In this document: piece by piece, positions 25,101 to 37,400 of the stretch
Numbering within the stretch: the stretch's first letter is position 1
Layout: each line of letters starts with the position of its first letter
Source: Symsagittifera roscoffensis
Taxonomy: Eukaryota > Xenacoelomorpha > Acoela > Convolutidae
Reading direction: 5' to 3'
Assembly: GCF_963678635.1 (NCBI RefSeq)
Contig: NC_087066.1
Span: 67,839,477 to 67,903,476, forward strand
Length of the DNA stretch: 64,000 nt
Position numbers and translations under genes: made by a program
The notes under the pieces: model-generated
What the model was told of the DNA's origin: nothing
The model's database searches: none
What the model saw: only the letters and a program-made list of their open reading frames with translations

Positions 25101-28100
25101 AAAAAACGGGAAAACTTTTTTGGGCATTTTTTTTTTCAAAAGGCAAGGCATAGTCATTGGTGCACTTAAAAATCGTATAACTGACTTTTTTTCGGTTAAA
25201 CATTTAATCTCCGAATTGGCAGGGTAGTTATTAAGAAAACTCGAAAAAATTTGAAAAATAACAAAAATGTCAAAAAATGGGTTTGTTAGAGACCATAACT
25301 TTTTTCGATCAAATTTAGGGAATAGCCGCTTGAGAAAAAGGAGGTCTTCATAACTTGTTTCTTTGCTCGACACCTTCTCAGATTTAAGCATTTAATATTT
25401 CAGAAAATGAAAAATTTCAAAACAATTAGGCCCACCCCCCACTGAAACTTTCGAAGGCCGTAGAACGTGAGATGAAATCAAAAGAGACTAGCAAAACATG
25501 CAGGCACAAAGAAAAGCCGCAGGTGTTTCTATTGGTACCTTGTTTTGAAAATCAGTAGAGCAGTTTTTAAGCAAAAATGAAATTACAGCGAAAACTGCAA
25601 CAATTTAAAAAGTGTCGCAAAAACAAAAAACAACTATAATGATCTACCAACTTCGGAATCAACATGTTAGTTTTTGCAAAAAAAAAAGAATAAGTTTCCA
25701 AAAAACGGGAAAAACTTTCTTAGGCCATGTTTTTTTTTCAAAACGCTGGGCATAGTCATTGGTGTACTTAAAAATAGTATAACTGACTTTATTTCTTTCG
25801 GTTAAACATTTAATCTGCGAACTGGCAAGGTAGTTATTGAGAAAACTAAACAAAAAACTAACACATATGTCAAAAAATTGGGTTTGTTTGAGACCATAAC
25901 TTTTTTCTATCAAATTTAGGGAATAGCCACTTGAGAAAGGGAGATCTTCATAATTTTTTCTTTTGCTCGACACCTTCTCAGATTTAAGCATTTAATATTT
26001 CAGAAAATGAAAAATTTCAAAACAGTTAGGCCCACCCCCACTGAAACTTTCGAAGGCCGTAGAACGTGAGGTGAAATCAAAAGAGACTAGGAGAACATGC
26101 AGGCACAAAGAAAAGCCGCAAGTGTTTCTATTGCTACTTTTTTTTAAAAAAAAATCAGTACAGTAGTTTTTAAGCAAAAATGAAATTACAGCGAAAAGTG
26201 CTAGAATTTACATAGCGTCGCAAAAACAAAAAATTCCATAAATTTTTTATAATTTATGTTTTTTTCAAACAAAACTTAACACTCTCCAAAAATAAAGCAG
26301 CAACATATGCCATAAAATTGATCATGCTTGAATAAGCTTAAAAATGATTAAATTGTAATATACAGAAATGATTAAAAAGAAATATACCAAGAGTGCCACT
26401 AAATGAGCACTTTTAAGTGCGACTTAGGTCAGAAAAAAATCTTTGTAATAACACACTACGCCTCGCTTGTCTAATTAACAAACTCTTATGATTGATGAAC
26501 CCATATTGAAAAAAAAAAATGCGGCAAAATTTAAGCTGGGAAATCTCAAAAAGTGGCTATTTCTGAAGCTAGAAGCGAAACGCCACTTTCTCACCTTTTC
26601 CACCTTTTTAGTGATCAAATCTAACTTCACTTCAACTGATTTCACAAGGGCATCCTAATTTTCAATTCAAAGAAAAAATTATATGACCATAAAGTTCGTT
26701 GAATTTCGTAAATTTATCATTAACATTTTTTTCATAAAATCAACCAAATTGTCAACACTTACGATGCAAACCACAAATTGCGCTACAAACTATTGAATGA
26801 AAAAATCAAAAAAATATTCTAAAAAACTATGCACTTTCAGAAAAAACAACTAGAAAAAAAATAACTTTACAAAAATTGAAAAATTACAGCTACAAAGACT
26901 TTTTATTTCTATCGGATGAAGTTCATAAACAGCCCTTAAAAATGGATATCAATTACCAAGCGGCAACAAAGCGACAAAATTGTCGGTTGAAACCCGTAAA
27001 GTCGAGAAAACCAAACTGTTGTCATAAAAAATTTCATACAATTTAGTACGACCCATCCAAACTGAAACACATAATCCCAAACGGATATACTTTGCCCTCG
27101 AATTCCGCAAAATAAAATTGACCAAGTCGATATAACATAAACTGAAATTGTTTGAAAACTTTCTAGAAAATTTGAAAAAAAAGAAAAAATTCAGACATTG
27201 TAAATTTACAAAGTTGAAGTTTCAGTTATAGTGAAACCTGTTGCAATTGGAACAAAACCCATGCTCTAAAAAGTAAACCAATAGAAACCTACCAGATAAA
27301 AAAGCGTTTCAAAAAACGGAAAGTGAACCGACAGAAACTAAGTCGAAAACCACGAACCTGAAAAAATAGCTATTTGATTTTTTTAAAAGATAATTACAAC
27401 CTGGAACGGGCTTGAACTAATTATTACAGAAGTAATTACTGAGTTCCTACTTAGTACTTTTGAATTTTCAAGAAATTGAGCATGTCAGAAGAGATCCTTT
27501 AGAAGTGGAGATCTTGTGCCTATAATTATTTACGGGGAAAACAATTCTAGTTACCGATTGCAATACCCTGGTTTATCGCAAGGGTAAAAATTGGATCAAA
27601 GGTTAAAAATTTTATTCCGTAGGGAAATCTGAAAATTTTTATCCATTATCAAACTAGAAGTCGATCACGTTTTTCTTGATCTTTACCTTTTTGCTGTTCG
27701 ATAGTGGAGTTCGAAATTAACAAACGAAACGAGTTAAATTTAAAAAATAAAAAGTCAAATCGCAAAAAAAACTTTAGGGTGAACAATTTTTTCCTAGAAA
27801 AAAAAACAAAAGAAAAATTCACCAAGACCTACATCAGAAAATGCAAGACGTCCGTGATTCATCAACAGCGATGATTTTTAGGTAGTACCGCCCAAAAACT
27901 GCTCCGTTGAAAATAACAGACGGGTCTTCAGTCGAAAAACTACCACTATAACAACATTCAAATCGATAACTAAGCCGACAACACTTAGTTGGATGACTGT
28001 TGGGTCAAAAAAAATTCTAGAAACCTGAGCATAAAATAATTTGAAAATGGAAGCTCCCTCGGCCTTTCTTTTGACGCATTAGGAGGCTACAATAGATTAA

Positions 28101-28187
28101 ATTTTTTAAGCCATACGAAACTTTAAATGGACTTTTTCGGAGCAAATTAAACGCCCGAAACAGTCATATAATATTAATTAACTTTTT
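22106..28187. other. Long gene-free, AT-rich, repeat-rich interval
   Basis: No ORF with a recognisable domain and no RNA gene seen. It includes a partial copy of dispersed family A (about 23090-23460, 'ggatagcgggttgctgagcaaaa'), family B pieces (about 23880-24200, 26640-26740 and 27590-27840) and the 600-bp tandem duplication listed separately. Long A/T homopolymers are frequent. Confidence 0.5.
25036..26235. repeat. Direct tandem duplication, two units of 600 bp
   Basis: Unit 1 (about 25036-25635) and unit 2 (about 25636-26235) align almost throughout. The line 'gatttaagcatttaatattt' begins at exactly 25381 and 25981, and 'ctaccaacttcggaatcaaca' occurs in both. Differences are mainly homopolymer length changes and scattered substitutions. 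The small minus-strand ORFs inside (MLKSEKVSSK...) share a start but diverge by frameshift, so they are not credible genes. Related, older sequence lies at 9280-10010. Confidence 0.85.
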
Positions 28188-29684
28188 TCAACATGCAGTA
28201 ATAAAATCAAAGTTTATGCAGGGTTTTTTGGGATGATCAGGATAAGATCTGATCGAAAAATAGTATTTCCGATCAAGTTCATCAATCGTCCACATCAAAT
28301 TAGAGGTCAAATTCTCGCGGACAAAACAAACTTGATTTCCCAAAATGAAAAGCTTCAGAGAATGGTGGCTCCTGAAACAACTTCGCGCCTGATCTGAACA
28401 AGCCCAGTTGTTAATCTCCTCATGATTGTACGAAAATGTAGGCGAAAGAGAGTGCTGTTCATAAGCAAACCGAATGCTCAAAACTTCCAAGTCAATTTGA
28501 CTGATAAGTAAGTCTAGGATGCTGTTTAACGCATCGTCTTTCACAATATACGGTTCAACTAAAAGTTTCTGAGGTAAACTAAATAACAAATTCAATATTT
28601 TCAATCTCAAATTAGAGGATGATAATAACTGAGGCAATACAAATAACATATCTTCGGGTTTGGAAACTAACAACAGACTGAGATTCTCCAAAGTATTAGG
28701 CATCATAGATTTTCCTATAAACTCAGGACAAGTATGCGCTGTTTTGCAGCAAGAAGGCAATAGTGGTAGATTTTCTTCATGAGGAGATATTTCGGGAAAC
28801 GGGAATTTAACAGCTTCTGCATTTGGAAAATGAAACCTAATGAAATGACGGGGAATTTTATCAGTGCACTTATTCATTGTGCTAATTTCCAGGTACTGTA
28901 CACTTGGAAACCAAGAAAACTTAGCATCCGTTGGAATCAAAAGTGACAGAGCATTAAAATCAATACAAAGTTCCCTTACGTTATGTAATTGCTTAAACCG
29001 ATGCGCAATTATAGTTGAACCACCTCTCAGTGCTAAACGTTCCAAGTTGTTAAATTGCCATAATGCAAAATTTTCTGATATATCATCACTGACGTACATA
29101 TCCACAACCTGGACGTTGTTGCGAAATTCAAAATCGCCAAACTGTTTTCTGGAAGAAAAGTGCCTTAAAATGATTTTTGTATCATTGCTGCAAATCAAAG
29201 GGCATATTGCAGAATGAGAGTTCACCATGAGAGAAGGAAAATGTACGACTTTCATTTTTTCTTTTAACAATGTTTTCCGTTTCTGGAGAACTCCAACGAG
29301 TAGCCTGAGAACACCGTACTTTTGCTGAAAAACAAAAAGCGATGATAGAAATTTAAAACATCTTTGAACTGACGTTTCAGTTTTGAGTTAAATACTCACT
29401 GATATGTGAGAATCAGGCCAGGCATCGATAACAACCAAGTTCTCTAATCTCCATTTCACAGTTGCAGCCAGGTAACCCAAAAAATTGTCCAGTTTCTCGC
29501 AATCGAACGTGCTGAATTTTACACGCAGTTTCAATAACAAGCAAAGATTATTTATAGTGCTAAACATGGCACTGCATGTAGCTCTCAGTGATAAAACATT
29601 TCGAAGAGAGCCAGAATCAATTAACAGCTGACAAATGCACTGAATGATATGTGATGGTAACAGACACAGGCCAGATTCACTCAT
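28188..29684 (-). CDS. F-box-like / leucine-rich protein, two exons
   Basis: Exon 1 is 29684-29400 and exon 2 is 29324-28188. The intron is 75 bp, with donor GTGAGT, acceptor TTTTTCAG and phase 0, giving 473 residues. The N-terminus (LPSHIIQCICQLL, SLRNVLSLRATCSAMF) fits an F-box-like helix set. The rest has irregular leucine-rich segments such as FNNLERLALRGGS, LHNVRELCIDFNALS, FPSVQYLEISTM and TLENLSLLLV. If an F-box, it would recruit substrates to an SCF ubiquitin ligase; that function is inferred only. The ORFs are intact and the intron is clean, so it is probably a real host gene of a fast-evolving family. Gene identity not recognised. Confidence 0.7.
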
Positions 29685-30565
29685 TTTGAGAAAAAGATAA
29701 CAAAACTATTTAAGTTCTGAAAATTACAACAAGAGCATACAAGCTGCAATCAATTTGAAAGAGATTCAGATTAGAATTTGAGAATCTCAATCAACTTAAG
29801 GCTACATTCAAGGTTCCAAATTGAAACAATTTTCCTAAATAAATTGAAAGTAAACTTTCGTCTTTTTTTTTCATTTTAAAAACCAGAATGTCAGAAAATA
29901 TCATTTTAACAGAAGTACTACACTCGATTTTCATCATTTCACCCGGTCAAAACCCATTACACCGAAGTTGAAAGAAACTCAAAAAAAGTAATATTAAAAA
30001 GTTAGGTTTCAGAAAAAATTAATGCTAGGGGGAGCAGTTTGTGATCCCTATTATTTGTTTCTATTCTGTTACATTGATTACCTTTTTTGCTGTTCTGGAC
30101 ATCTTATTTTGTGGAGACTGTCAATTACATCATATAATCGACAACTCAGATTAGTTCTTTCATTTTTTCTCTCCCTTCTTCCCTTCTTTTTTCTCTCTTT
30201 CCTTGATTTATATTGAATACTTTTGGAGCAAGTTCACTTTACCTTTCTGTAAACACTCTAGAAAAATCGCCAACGAAATATTTAACATTCAATCTTTTCC
30301 AAACTTAAAACCGAAAAAAAACGTTTTCAATTACTTATTATCAGCTCCTCAGAAAGATTATTTTGTGGCACGACCTCATAAAGAATTCCATTACAGCACA
30401 TCCTTCCAACAACTTCAAACCCCTGAAGACTCACGAACTAATCGGCAACCTTAAGAAGTTACCAAACCTCTACGCAATTGTTTACTGCAAGAGAGATGAA
30501 GCGACCTACATCTTCGAAGATTTGAGAATATTTGACGTTCCAGTTACTAACCTCACTAAAATTAA
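29685..30565. other. Region between F-box-like gene and giant element
   Basis: Promoter side of the F-box-like gene, then the 5' flank of the giant retrotransposon. At 30423-30565 the plus strand reads ELIGNLKKLPNLY and FEDLRIFDVPVTNLTKIN without a stop up to the LTR. This looks coding in composition but is not recognised; it may be part of the element or gene disrupted by the insertion. Confidence 0.4.
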
Positions 30566-31492
30566 TGTGACATTCGACCAGAATGGCCAAAATGCAATCT
30601 CTGCAGAATTCGGAATTTTAGCAGTAAGCCTTCCGGATTGGTGGTTTTTAAGAACTAAGGGCGCTATTGGAACGTTTAGCCAAACGGTGAGGGCTAGAAT
30701 ATTCTAGTATTTTAAAATTTCAAAAATTCGAATGATGACGTCACATTTCTGAGAAATGCTGAAACGGCCATTTTAACAAAAAACGAGAGAAGAAACACAA
30801 CAACATTAGTTGCGCTGACGAGAACGACTTTATCGAAATTGAAGAAATCGAAATTGAAGAAAACGACAAGGAATAGCAGAGGACGTTCCGAGTTGCAACT
30901 ATTGTGCTGCTACAATAGTTGCAAGGCCGTTGCGAACAACGGTGAAGGGTAAGAAATCAGCCTTCCGGATCGGGAAGAAATCGAGATCAACGGGCTTGAT
31001 TCACCGGATTCAAGAATCCGGAAGGGTTTCGGGACTGAAACTTTTAGCCTATTATATGAACTTTTAGCATCCTGTCATGTCCTGACTTGAATTTAATTGA
31101 TATTTGGATTAGTTTTGACAAGGATGAGGTGCTAGGAGTTGGGGGAAAGGGTTGATCCATCTTCGATGGAGATGATGATTTTTATCTACTGAACAAAAAC
31201 AATAGTAATATAATAAGTAGTAGCCCTGTTTTTAGGAGTGACCTCGTGGTCTGGGGATACTGAGACCCAGCCATGAGCTCACTATTTGCATGTAATTAAG
31301 TTAATTTGAGCGTTCTGGTCGAAGCCGGAGAACAGTAGCGTTTTTGTCGACCCGATGTTAGAAAGACCACCGAAAAGTACTGGCTTGGTAGAGACGGTGA
31401 AAAGCATGCAAAGCTCTGTTTAGACGCTAGCCAGTCGTCTTAAGACTTAGTTTTGTTATCCGTCGATATGTATCTTCCGGGCGAATGTTACA
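30566..31492 (+). repeat. 5' LTR of giant element
   Basis: 927 bp, begins TGTGACATTC and ends GAATGTTACA. Differs from the 3' LTR only at 30603 (G against C at 53845) and 31377 (G against C at 54619), by visual comparison. Contains a perfect short hairpin (CCGGATTC, loop AA, GAATCCGG) near 31005-31022, a 67-nt module at 30961-31027 that is repeated in the leader, and a second hairpin TCCATC-TTC-GATGGA near 31156-31170. A TATA-like 'tattatatgaa' at about 31052 is a possible promoter element. Confidence 0.95.
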
Positions 31493-32734
31493 TACATGTT
31501 TTTATGGCGCTCCTGGGTGTTATTCTTTCATAACATCATGACCGGCGGAACCGTTAACGAGCACTCCGCGCCGAGCGGATGCTCACATTAACGCCCTTAA
31601 TAGGCCTAAACCGCCGGGGCGGAAGGGTAGTTCGGAACGCGGAGGCCCTCCGGATTGCCGTGAATAGTTTTTTAACCTAGTTAAGACCGAAAATTCACGA
31701 ACCAGGAAGGGTGGGGGGATCGGCCGTCCCCTCGTCCCCTGAGTGGTTTGTGACCAAAAACACTTAAAGATATAAGTAAAACCAAACAAAAAGTAGTATA
31801 GTACCCAAGAAAAACAAAAAACATAAAAAATAACCGAAAAAACCAAAAACAGTAAAAAAGTAAAAAATCAGTAGAAATCATCCCCCCAGACAAGATGTGA
31901 TCCGACCCCCCCGTTTGTTGTTGATAGATATATTGTTGTTACAGGCATTTATATCAGTCAGGATCGTTACGATCAATTTTGTGGCCCGTTTGTGAGGCTT
32001 GTACTGTAGGGTTATTTGAGCATTTAAGCACGTTAATGATAAATTGCGCTCAATCCCGAAGGGTTAGCTGATTTGCGCTCAATTCGGAAGGGTCTTGGGT
32101 GAAGACCGATCCGGCAAGCAGTACAAGGAGCAACAAGAAGGGGCTCAACGACAACAACAATCGACTGTTGGGTATCGTTAACGAGTTTTGTAGCCCTTTT
32201 GGTACAAAAAGTAAGATAGTAATCTGTGGGGGGCTCGACAGTGCTGCACTGTAGTGACCCTTCACCGAACTGCGAATATCCGAGTTAAGCACCTTAATTC
32301 GGATAATAAACAAACCCGGAGGGGTATAGTATTACTAATATTATTACTTATATAGCCTATATTAATAGTCTTATATCGTTTTTCAGTGAAAAACAACGAA
32401 AACAGACCGGTTTTTAGGGTCAAAATAGCGATATTTTGATCCCCCCACAAGTCGCGATTTTTGAGATATCGATATTTTTTGAAACGGAAAAAAGCGCTAA
32501 GTTAGTGTGTTACATCGTAACTGCACTACTGTAATAAGTAGAACCGGTTAACTTTAGTTCGGAAGTGGTTGGAACTAGTTTGGTACCAAAAACCAAATTT
32601 TCCCATTTTTTGATAGTAAGAAACACTATAAAATCAGAAAATTTTTTAAAATCTTTGAGTTAGGACAGTAAAAATAGTTGTTCGGACAACGTCCACTAGT
32701 GAATCTACGAGTTTTAAAACCCGCTACCCGAAAG

Positions 32735-32801
32735 CCTTCCGGGTTGCAGAGAAATCGAACATAACGTGTTTGATTTGGTGGATTCATCAATCCGGAGGGG
32801 T
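32735..32801 (+). repeat. 67-nt hairpin module, leader copy
   Basis: Aligns without gaps over 67 nt to 30961-31027 in the LTR. Both begin CCTTCCGG and end with the complement (CCGGAAGGGT in the LTR, CCGGAGGGGT here), so each can close an 8-bp stem. The change A to G in the 3' arm keeps pairing through a G-U wobble. The middle (GAAATCGA, TTGAT, GGATTCA) is also kept. Confidence 0.7.
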
Positions 32802-33360
32802 CCAGGTAGCATAGTTTTTCGCAAATTTTTTCTACAAAAGCGTTTTAGATCGGGTCTTTTGCATTGAACTAGAAGAGTATAGGCCTTCTGAGCTCAGATC
32901 AATAATTTTTAGGTCGAAAGGACCAGATTTGCGGAAAAAGTTAGGCGGAACCTATAAGTGAGAAAATTTTTGAGTTTGGAAAAAAGACGTTTTGATTAAT
33001 AACTTTGGAACTACAGAGCATATCGAGTTGATCTTGGTACCAATAGATCAGAGATTAGCTGAGCTTACTGACAGGATTGGGAAATTTCCCGGAAAAACGA
33101 GCGAGAAAATTTTTTGAGATTGTTTTTAGCAAAATTACACAAATCCGGAGGGGTACACCCTTCACGTTTTATAAATTTTTCTGAAAAACCCTTAAACCCC
33201 TACCAAAAGTTGATAGCGATTGAACTAAGTATTTTAGGACAGTTCTAGACAAAAAGGAAGGGGCTGAAGGCACAAGACAACCATAATAGAGTCGAAATTA
33301 GGCAAGTGATAAGACCCTTCACCGTTAGTGTGAATTGTCAAATAAGTGCCTTAACTTCAA

Positions 33361-33646
33361 TCCGGAGGGGTCTAGGAAAGTACCCTATACCCTTCCCAGT
33401 TAATTCAAACAGCATAAAAGCAACGCAGAACGTATCCGGAGGGGTATAAGCTGAAATTAAGAAAACTACGAAAAGCTACTTTGACAGAGCTAAGGGCTCC
33501 GAATCCGGAGGGGTCTTATAGTTGCTAATTCAGAGGGGTCCAAATCCGCAGGGGTATTATAGTAACCAACTCAGAGGGGTCCAAAGCCGGAGGGGTCTAG
33601 ATTCTATCAATCCGGAAGGGTCCTATTTGTGCCAATCCGGAGGGGT
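33361..33646 (+). repeat. Dense cluster of TCCGGAGGGGT motifs
   Basis: Copies at 33361-33371, 33435-33445, 33504-33514, 33529-33539 (TTCAGAGGGGT), 33545-33555 (TCCGCAGGGGT), 33570-33580, 33586-33596, 33611-33621 (TCCGGAAGGGT) and 33636-33646. Intervals are irregular, so this is a dispersed cis-motif and not a simple tandem repeat or CRISPR array. Confidence 0.85.
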
Positions 33647-34438
33647 ATTGTTTTATTAAGGACTTAGGTAGACGAAAGAAAGACTAAAAAGTGAGAGGTA
33701 TTAGGTTATTAGCACACAGGCTAGGTATCAGTGACTGCACTGGTAACTTGCCTTTCAATAAGAACCAGACTAATACAAAACAGGTCCGAACTCGGATATT
33801 CGCGACACTAAGTCTAAATTAAAAAGAGCGTGATTCATTGGTGTGGATTGAAACATAATACGTTTTTGGGAAAAGTGACTGCCCTGAGGATTTTAGTAGG
33901 TCTAGCTCGGGCAGTCCGAAGGCAGATAGGTAACACAGTACTCGGTGGGTGCAATAGACGCCCACTTGAGAAAATTACTGCCTTCAAAGTTTTGTCTGTT
34001 TGGTGCAGCACCGAGCAGGGAAAACTTTTTCTTTAAAAGACAGGTTCGACTATTGTACTGCGACCGACTAAGAGTACAAGACACATACGTTTTTTTATAT
34101 AATACATTCATATTGTGTCAATATATATTATTTGTTTTTGATTTTAAATCAACATAAACTGTGCTTGATCGGGTAGTGAATACACTATCTTTTAAATTGA
34201 CTGATAACATCATATTGTGCTAGTTTTCAAATCTTACCACCGATATTCGGTTAGTGTGAATAAATTTTATACAAACTGTACTCTGACAACATACAGGGAT
34301 TCGTCGTCACTATTTAATAGAATCTGGTGAAATTTATTGTGTTGCGTCATTATTATTGTTAATAAAACTATAAGGAATTGAGTTAAGTATAGGCATTAAT
34401 CGAGTTAAGTATAGGCATTAAAAAGTGACAAATAGAGA

Positions 34439-37400
34439 ATGAGTCTAGACAAGTCAAGGATACCAAAACGAGGTAATAGCTCTAGGAAATTCATACCTGA
34501 AAAGCAAAGAAAAACGATGACCGATCCTTTTGTGGATTGGATCAAGCGATCCCGGTCCGATAAAGAGGAGACGGTTTCAGGCAGAATGGTTGAAACGAGA
34601 AGTCAGAAGACCTCAGAAGAGCGAAGAGAACTGTTAGAAGTGGAGGTCAATACGGACCATACCATGAACGACAACCAGGGAGTAAATGGACTGGAAGGGA
34701 GAGGCAGAAGGCTGGCGAGTGAATCTACTCCGGTAGAACAAGGCCACGATTTTGCCACTTCCACCGGGACATTGGATCGGGAAGAGATGTCGGAACTGTC
34801 CGACATCTCAACTGAAGTAGCGGCAACTAGAAGATCTCCGACAGACAACACTATGATGGCAAGCGGAACTGGGAAGCAAACAACGTCGTCATCGTTCTCA
34901 GAAAGAATGAAGAACACCTTAGGAAACTTCTTTCCATTCAGCATGGGAGGAGGAGCAGGAAACGATGGTGAGTCCCAGGAGGATGAGGAAGATGAAGAAG
35001 AGCAAGGGGACTTTGGATCTCAAGTCAGCCTCAATAGTTCGATCCAGGAGAGTGAGGCACACGTCGGAAGAGAGACTGGAACCATGGACAAATTTGGTGT
35101 AGTGACAACGATAAGCAAGGAGGCAAACACACCGGGCCAGTCAAAGGACTTCGCGACTAGGACAAGTTCGGAGCCACAACCTGAAGAGAGTAGATTCAGA
35201 GGGCTAGGCAATGCGTTAATGGATCCAGAAATAAATAATGAAAAGACGTTGAAGCAGACAGTCAAGGCCCGGATCTCGACAAGCACGAAGTTACCTGGGA
35301 CCGACAGGGTTACACCGCCACTAGTGACGCCACTCGTGGATACCGGGGCAGCACTAGAGGAAGCCTTAAACAACATAGTGGGCAGTTTAGGAGAAAAAAA
35401 TGAACAGATGTCGATAAGGATGAGTGAACTAGAAAGAGCAGTTCACATTGAAAGAGAAGGTCTGCGGGAAGAAATAAACCGCAACAGACAAGAAGTTGGC
35501 AGGAGCGAAAAACGCTTGAAAGAAAGAACGGACGAACATATGACGAGGAACTTGTCGCGAATGACAAGAGAGGCGGAACAGAGGGAGTTACGCTTAAGAG
35601 CCGACATGGAGAAATTAAGAATTCAGCAAGAGCAGTCTCTTGGGTCTCTTGACACAAAGATAGACGCGATGATGGAGAGGCGAACTCAGGCTATCATGGA
35701 TAGGTTGGACGGGCTACTAAGCAGCAAGAGTGGACCAAAAGAAGGAGAGCCGAACTCGGGAGGTCCCAGCAGGGAACCGAGGGTGAACTTCAATGAACAT
35801 CAAAGGAGGAAGACGTATGGATCCACTAGAGGCAGGGGCAGTTCATCAGGCTATGCCACAAGGGGTAATACAGCATGGGGCCCGAACAGTAGAGCAAATT
35901 CAACTGGGAACAGACAGACCTCTAACGAACGACCAACGCAAGGCACACATGCGACTGGGAGAAGTGATTTCGGCAACAGGGGGCATGCAAGCCCGAAGAG
36001 GAGTCATGTGGGTCAAGAGGGAAACACTCACGGCGATTCGGATTGCAGGGATGCACCTCATACAGAGCCTTCGACGAGGTGTGAGGACACTCAAGCAGGA
36101 CACTCAAGGGATGCTACGGCAATGGCCACAGCATTTGAACCCCTAAACAGGTCTTTGGAGACATTCCTGACAAGGTTATCAAGAAACAATGAACGCAGTG
36201 AGAAGTCCAGAAGGGTCTTTAAGAAACCAAGATGCTACAAAGACGAATCTGATGGCTGTATTGATACCTGGATAGAGGTAATGAAGCTGCATTTCGAGGA
36301 AGAGGACTTGTCGGAGAGACAGGAATGCAGTGCGCTCACCAGCAACTTGGAAGGGACAGCCCTGAACTGTGTCATGGCCAAGAAACAGTATCAACGTGAC
36401 ACTGCTGAAAAAATCTTCGAAATCTTGTTAAACCGTTTCGGATCAGGGGTGCAGGGGCACCAGGCGATGATGCGCTTCGAGAAACGGAGGCAACGAGAAG
36501 ATGAAACAATAGACAAGTTTCTCGATGATTTGGAAATGCTGAGAAGACGCAGCCAACCGGATGAGTCAAACCGAAGGATGAACCTGGCCGTAGCCTCAAA
36601 ATTCATCGATGGTGTGAAAAATGATGAACTTCGTACGATGCTAGCAACGCATTACACACCACTATCAACTAATGCGCCGACACCGGAGGAGTTGAGGCTC
36701 AAATCAAAAGAGTATCTTTTGTTGAAACCTCCTTCGAGATCTGGATATTACAAGAACAATTATGGAAATTTTAACAACGGACCAGCAAACCAAGGGAACA
36801 ATTGGTACAAACCGAGGGATGATATGGACAAGAGACGTTCTTGTGCTAATTGCAGTTCAACAGACCATCATGTGTCAGCATGCCCAGCTTACAAACAAGG
36901 CATGAAAGCAATAGGCTTTAGCCTCGAGGACGAAGATGCGTCAGAGTTGGATCATGAGGATTTCATGAGAGGAGTAATTGCGAAATTTGGCCCGAGGTGT
37001 TTCTTTTGTAACTTGGAAGGTCATTTTAAATCAGATTGTCCGCAATTCTGGGATGCAGTGGCAGACATCAAGCATCCAAGACATGAAGAAGCTTTGTCAG
37101 GAGTGAAAGCCAGCAAGGCTCGACTTTTGAGTGAAGCGGAGGCACGCAGAAAGGATAAACCTCAAGAGCTGGTAGCAAAGAAGATGCAAGCGGTAACAGA
37201 AGAAGCACGTGAACCGGAACCAGCAACTGCGGCCGATGACTTCAAAATCGATTATAGGGCAGCTGCGAGGGATGCTATAAATAGAGTACAACAGGAACTA
37301 GTGACGAAAGAGATTGAACAAAAGGTGAAACTCGAGCTGGAGAATGAAAAATTACAGGAGCAATTGAACGCCTTCGAAGCAACGGAAGTTGAAGAGGCAA

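Larger units (their letters stand above)
31493..34438 (+). promoter_or_regulatory. 2.9-kb structured leader of giant element
   Basis: No credible ORF. A primer-binding site should follow the LTR; TGGCGCTCCTGGGTG at 31505 begins with the required TGG, but no tRNA match could be assigned. A strong hairpin is at 31559-31584 (GAGCA-c-TCCGC, loop, GCGGA-TGCTC). Others are ACAGTG-ctg-CACTGT (about 32238-32252) and GACTGCCC...GGGCAGTC (about 33877-33919). From 32054 to 33646 there are at least 13 copies of a TCCGGAGGGGT-like motif, densest at 33504-33646, interleaved with complementary ACCCTTC segments. A 20-bp direct repeat 'gagttaagtataggcattaa' lies just before the gag ATG (34379-34420). Likely roles are RNA packaging, dimerisation or translation control; inferred only. 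Confidence 0.75.

Noticed and set aside
31505-31522. Standard tRNA primer-binding site
   Set aside because: Starts with TGG but the following bases do not fit a tRNA T-arm/acceptor that I can recognise; left unassigned.
31583-31893. Minus-strand ORFs in the leader rich in Phe/Leu (membrane-like)
   Set aside because: Produced by an A-rich plus strand read in reverse; no other support.
33361-33646. Regular-looking short repeats resembling a CRISPR array
   Set aside because: Intervals are irregular, repeats are 11 bp and degenerate, and the context is a eukaryotic retroelement leader.
30566-34438. Hammerhead-type ribozyme in LTR or leader (as in retrozymes)
   Set aside because: I looked for a CTGANGA core followed by GAAA with flanking stems and did not find a consistent arrangement.
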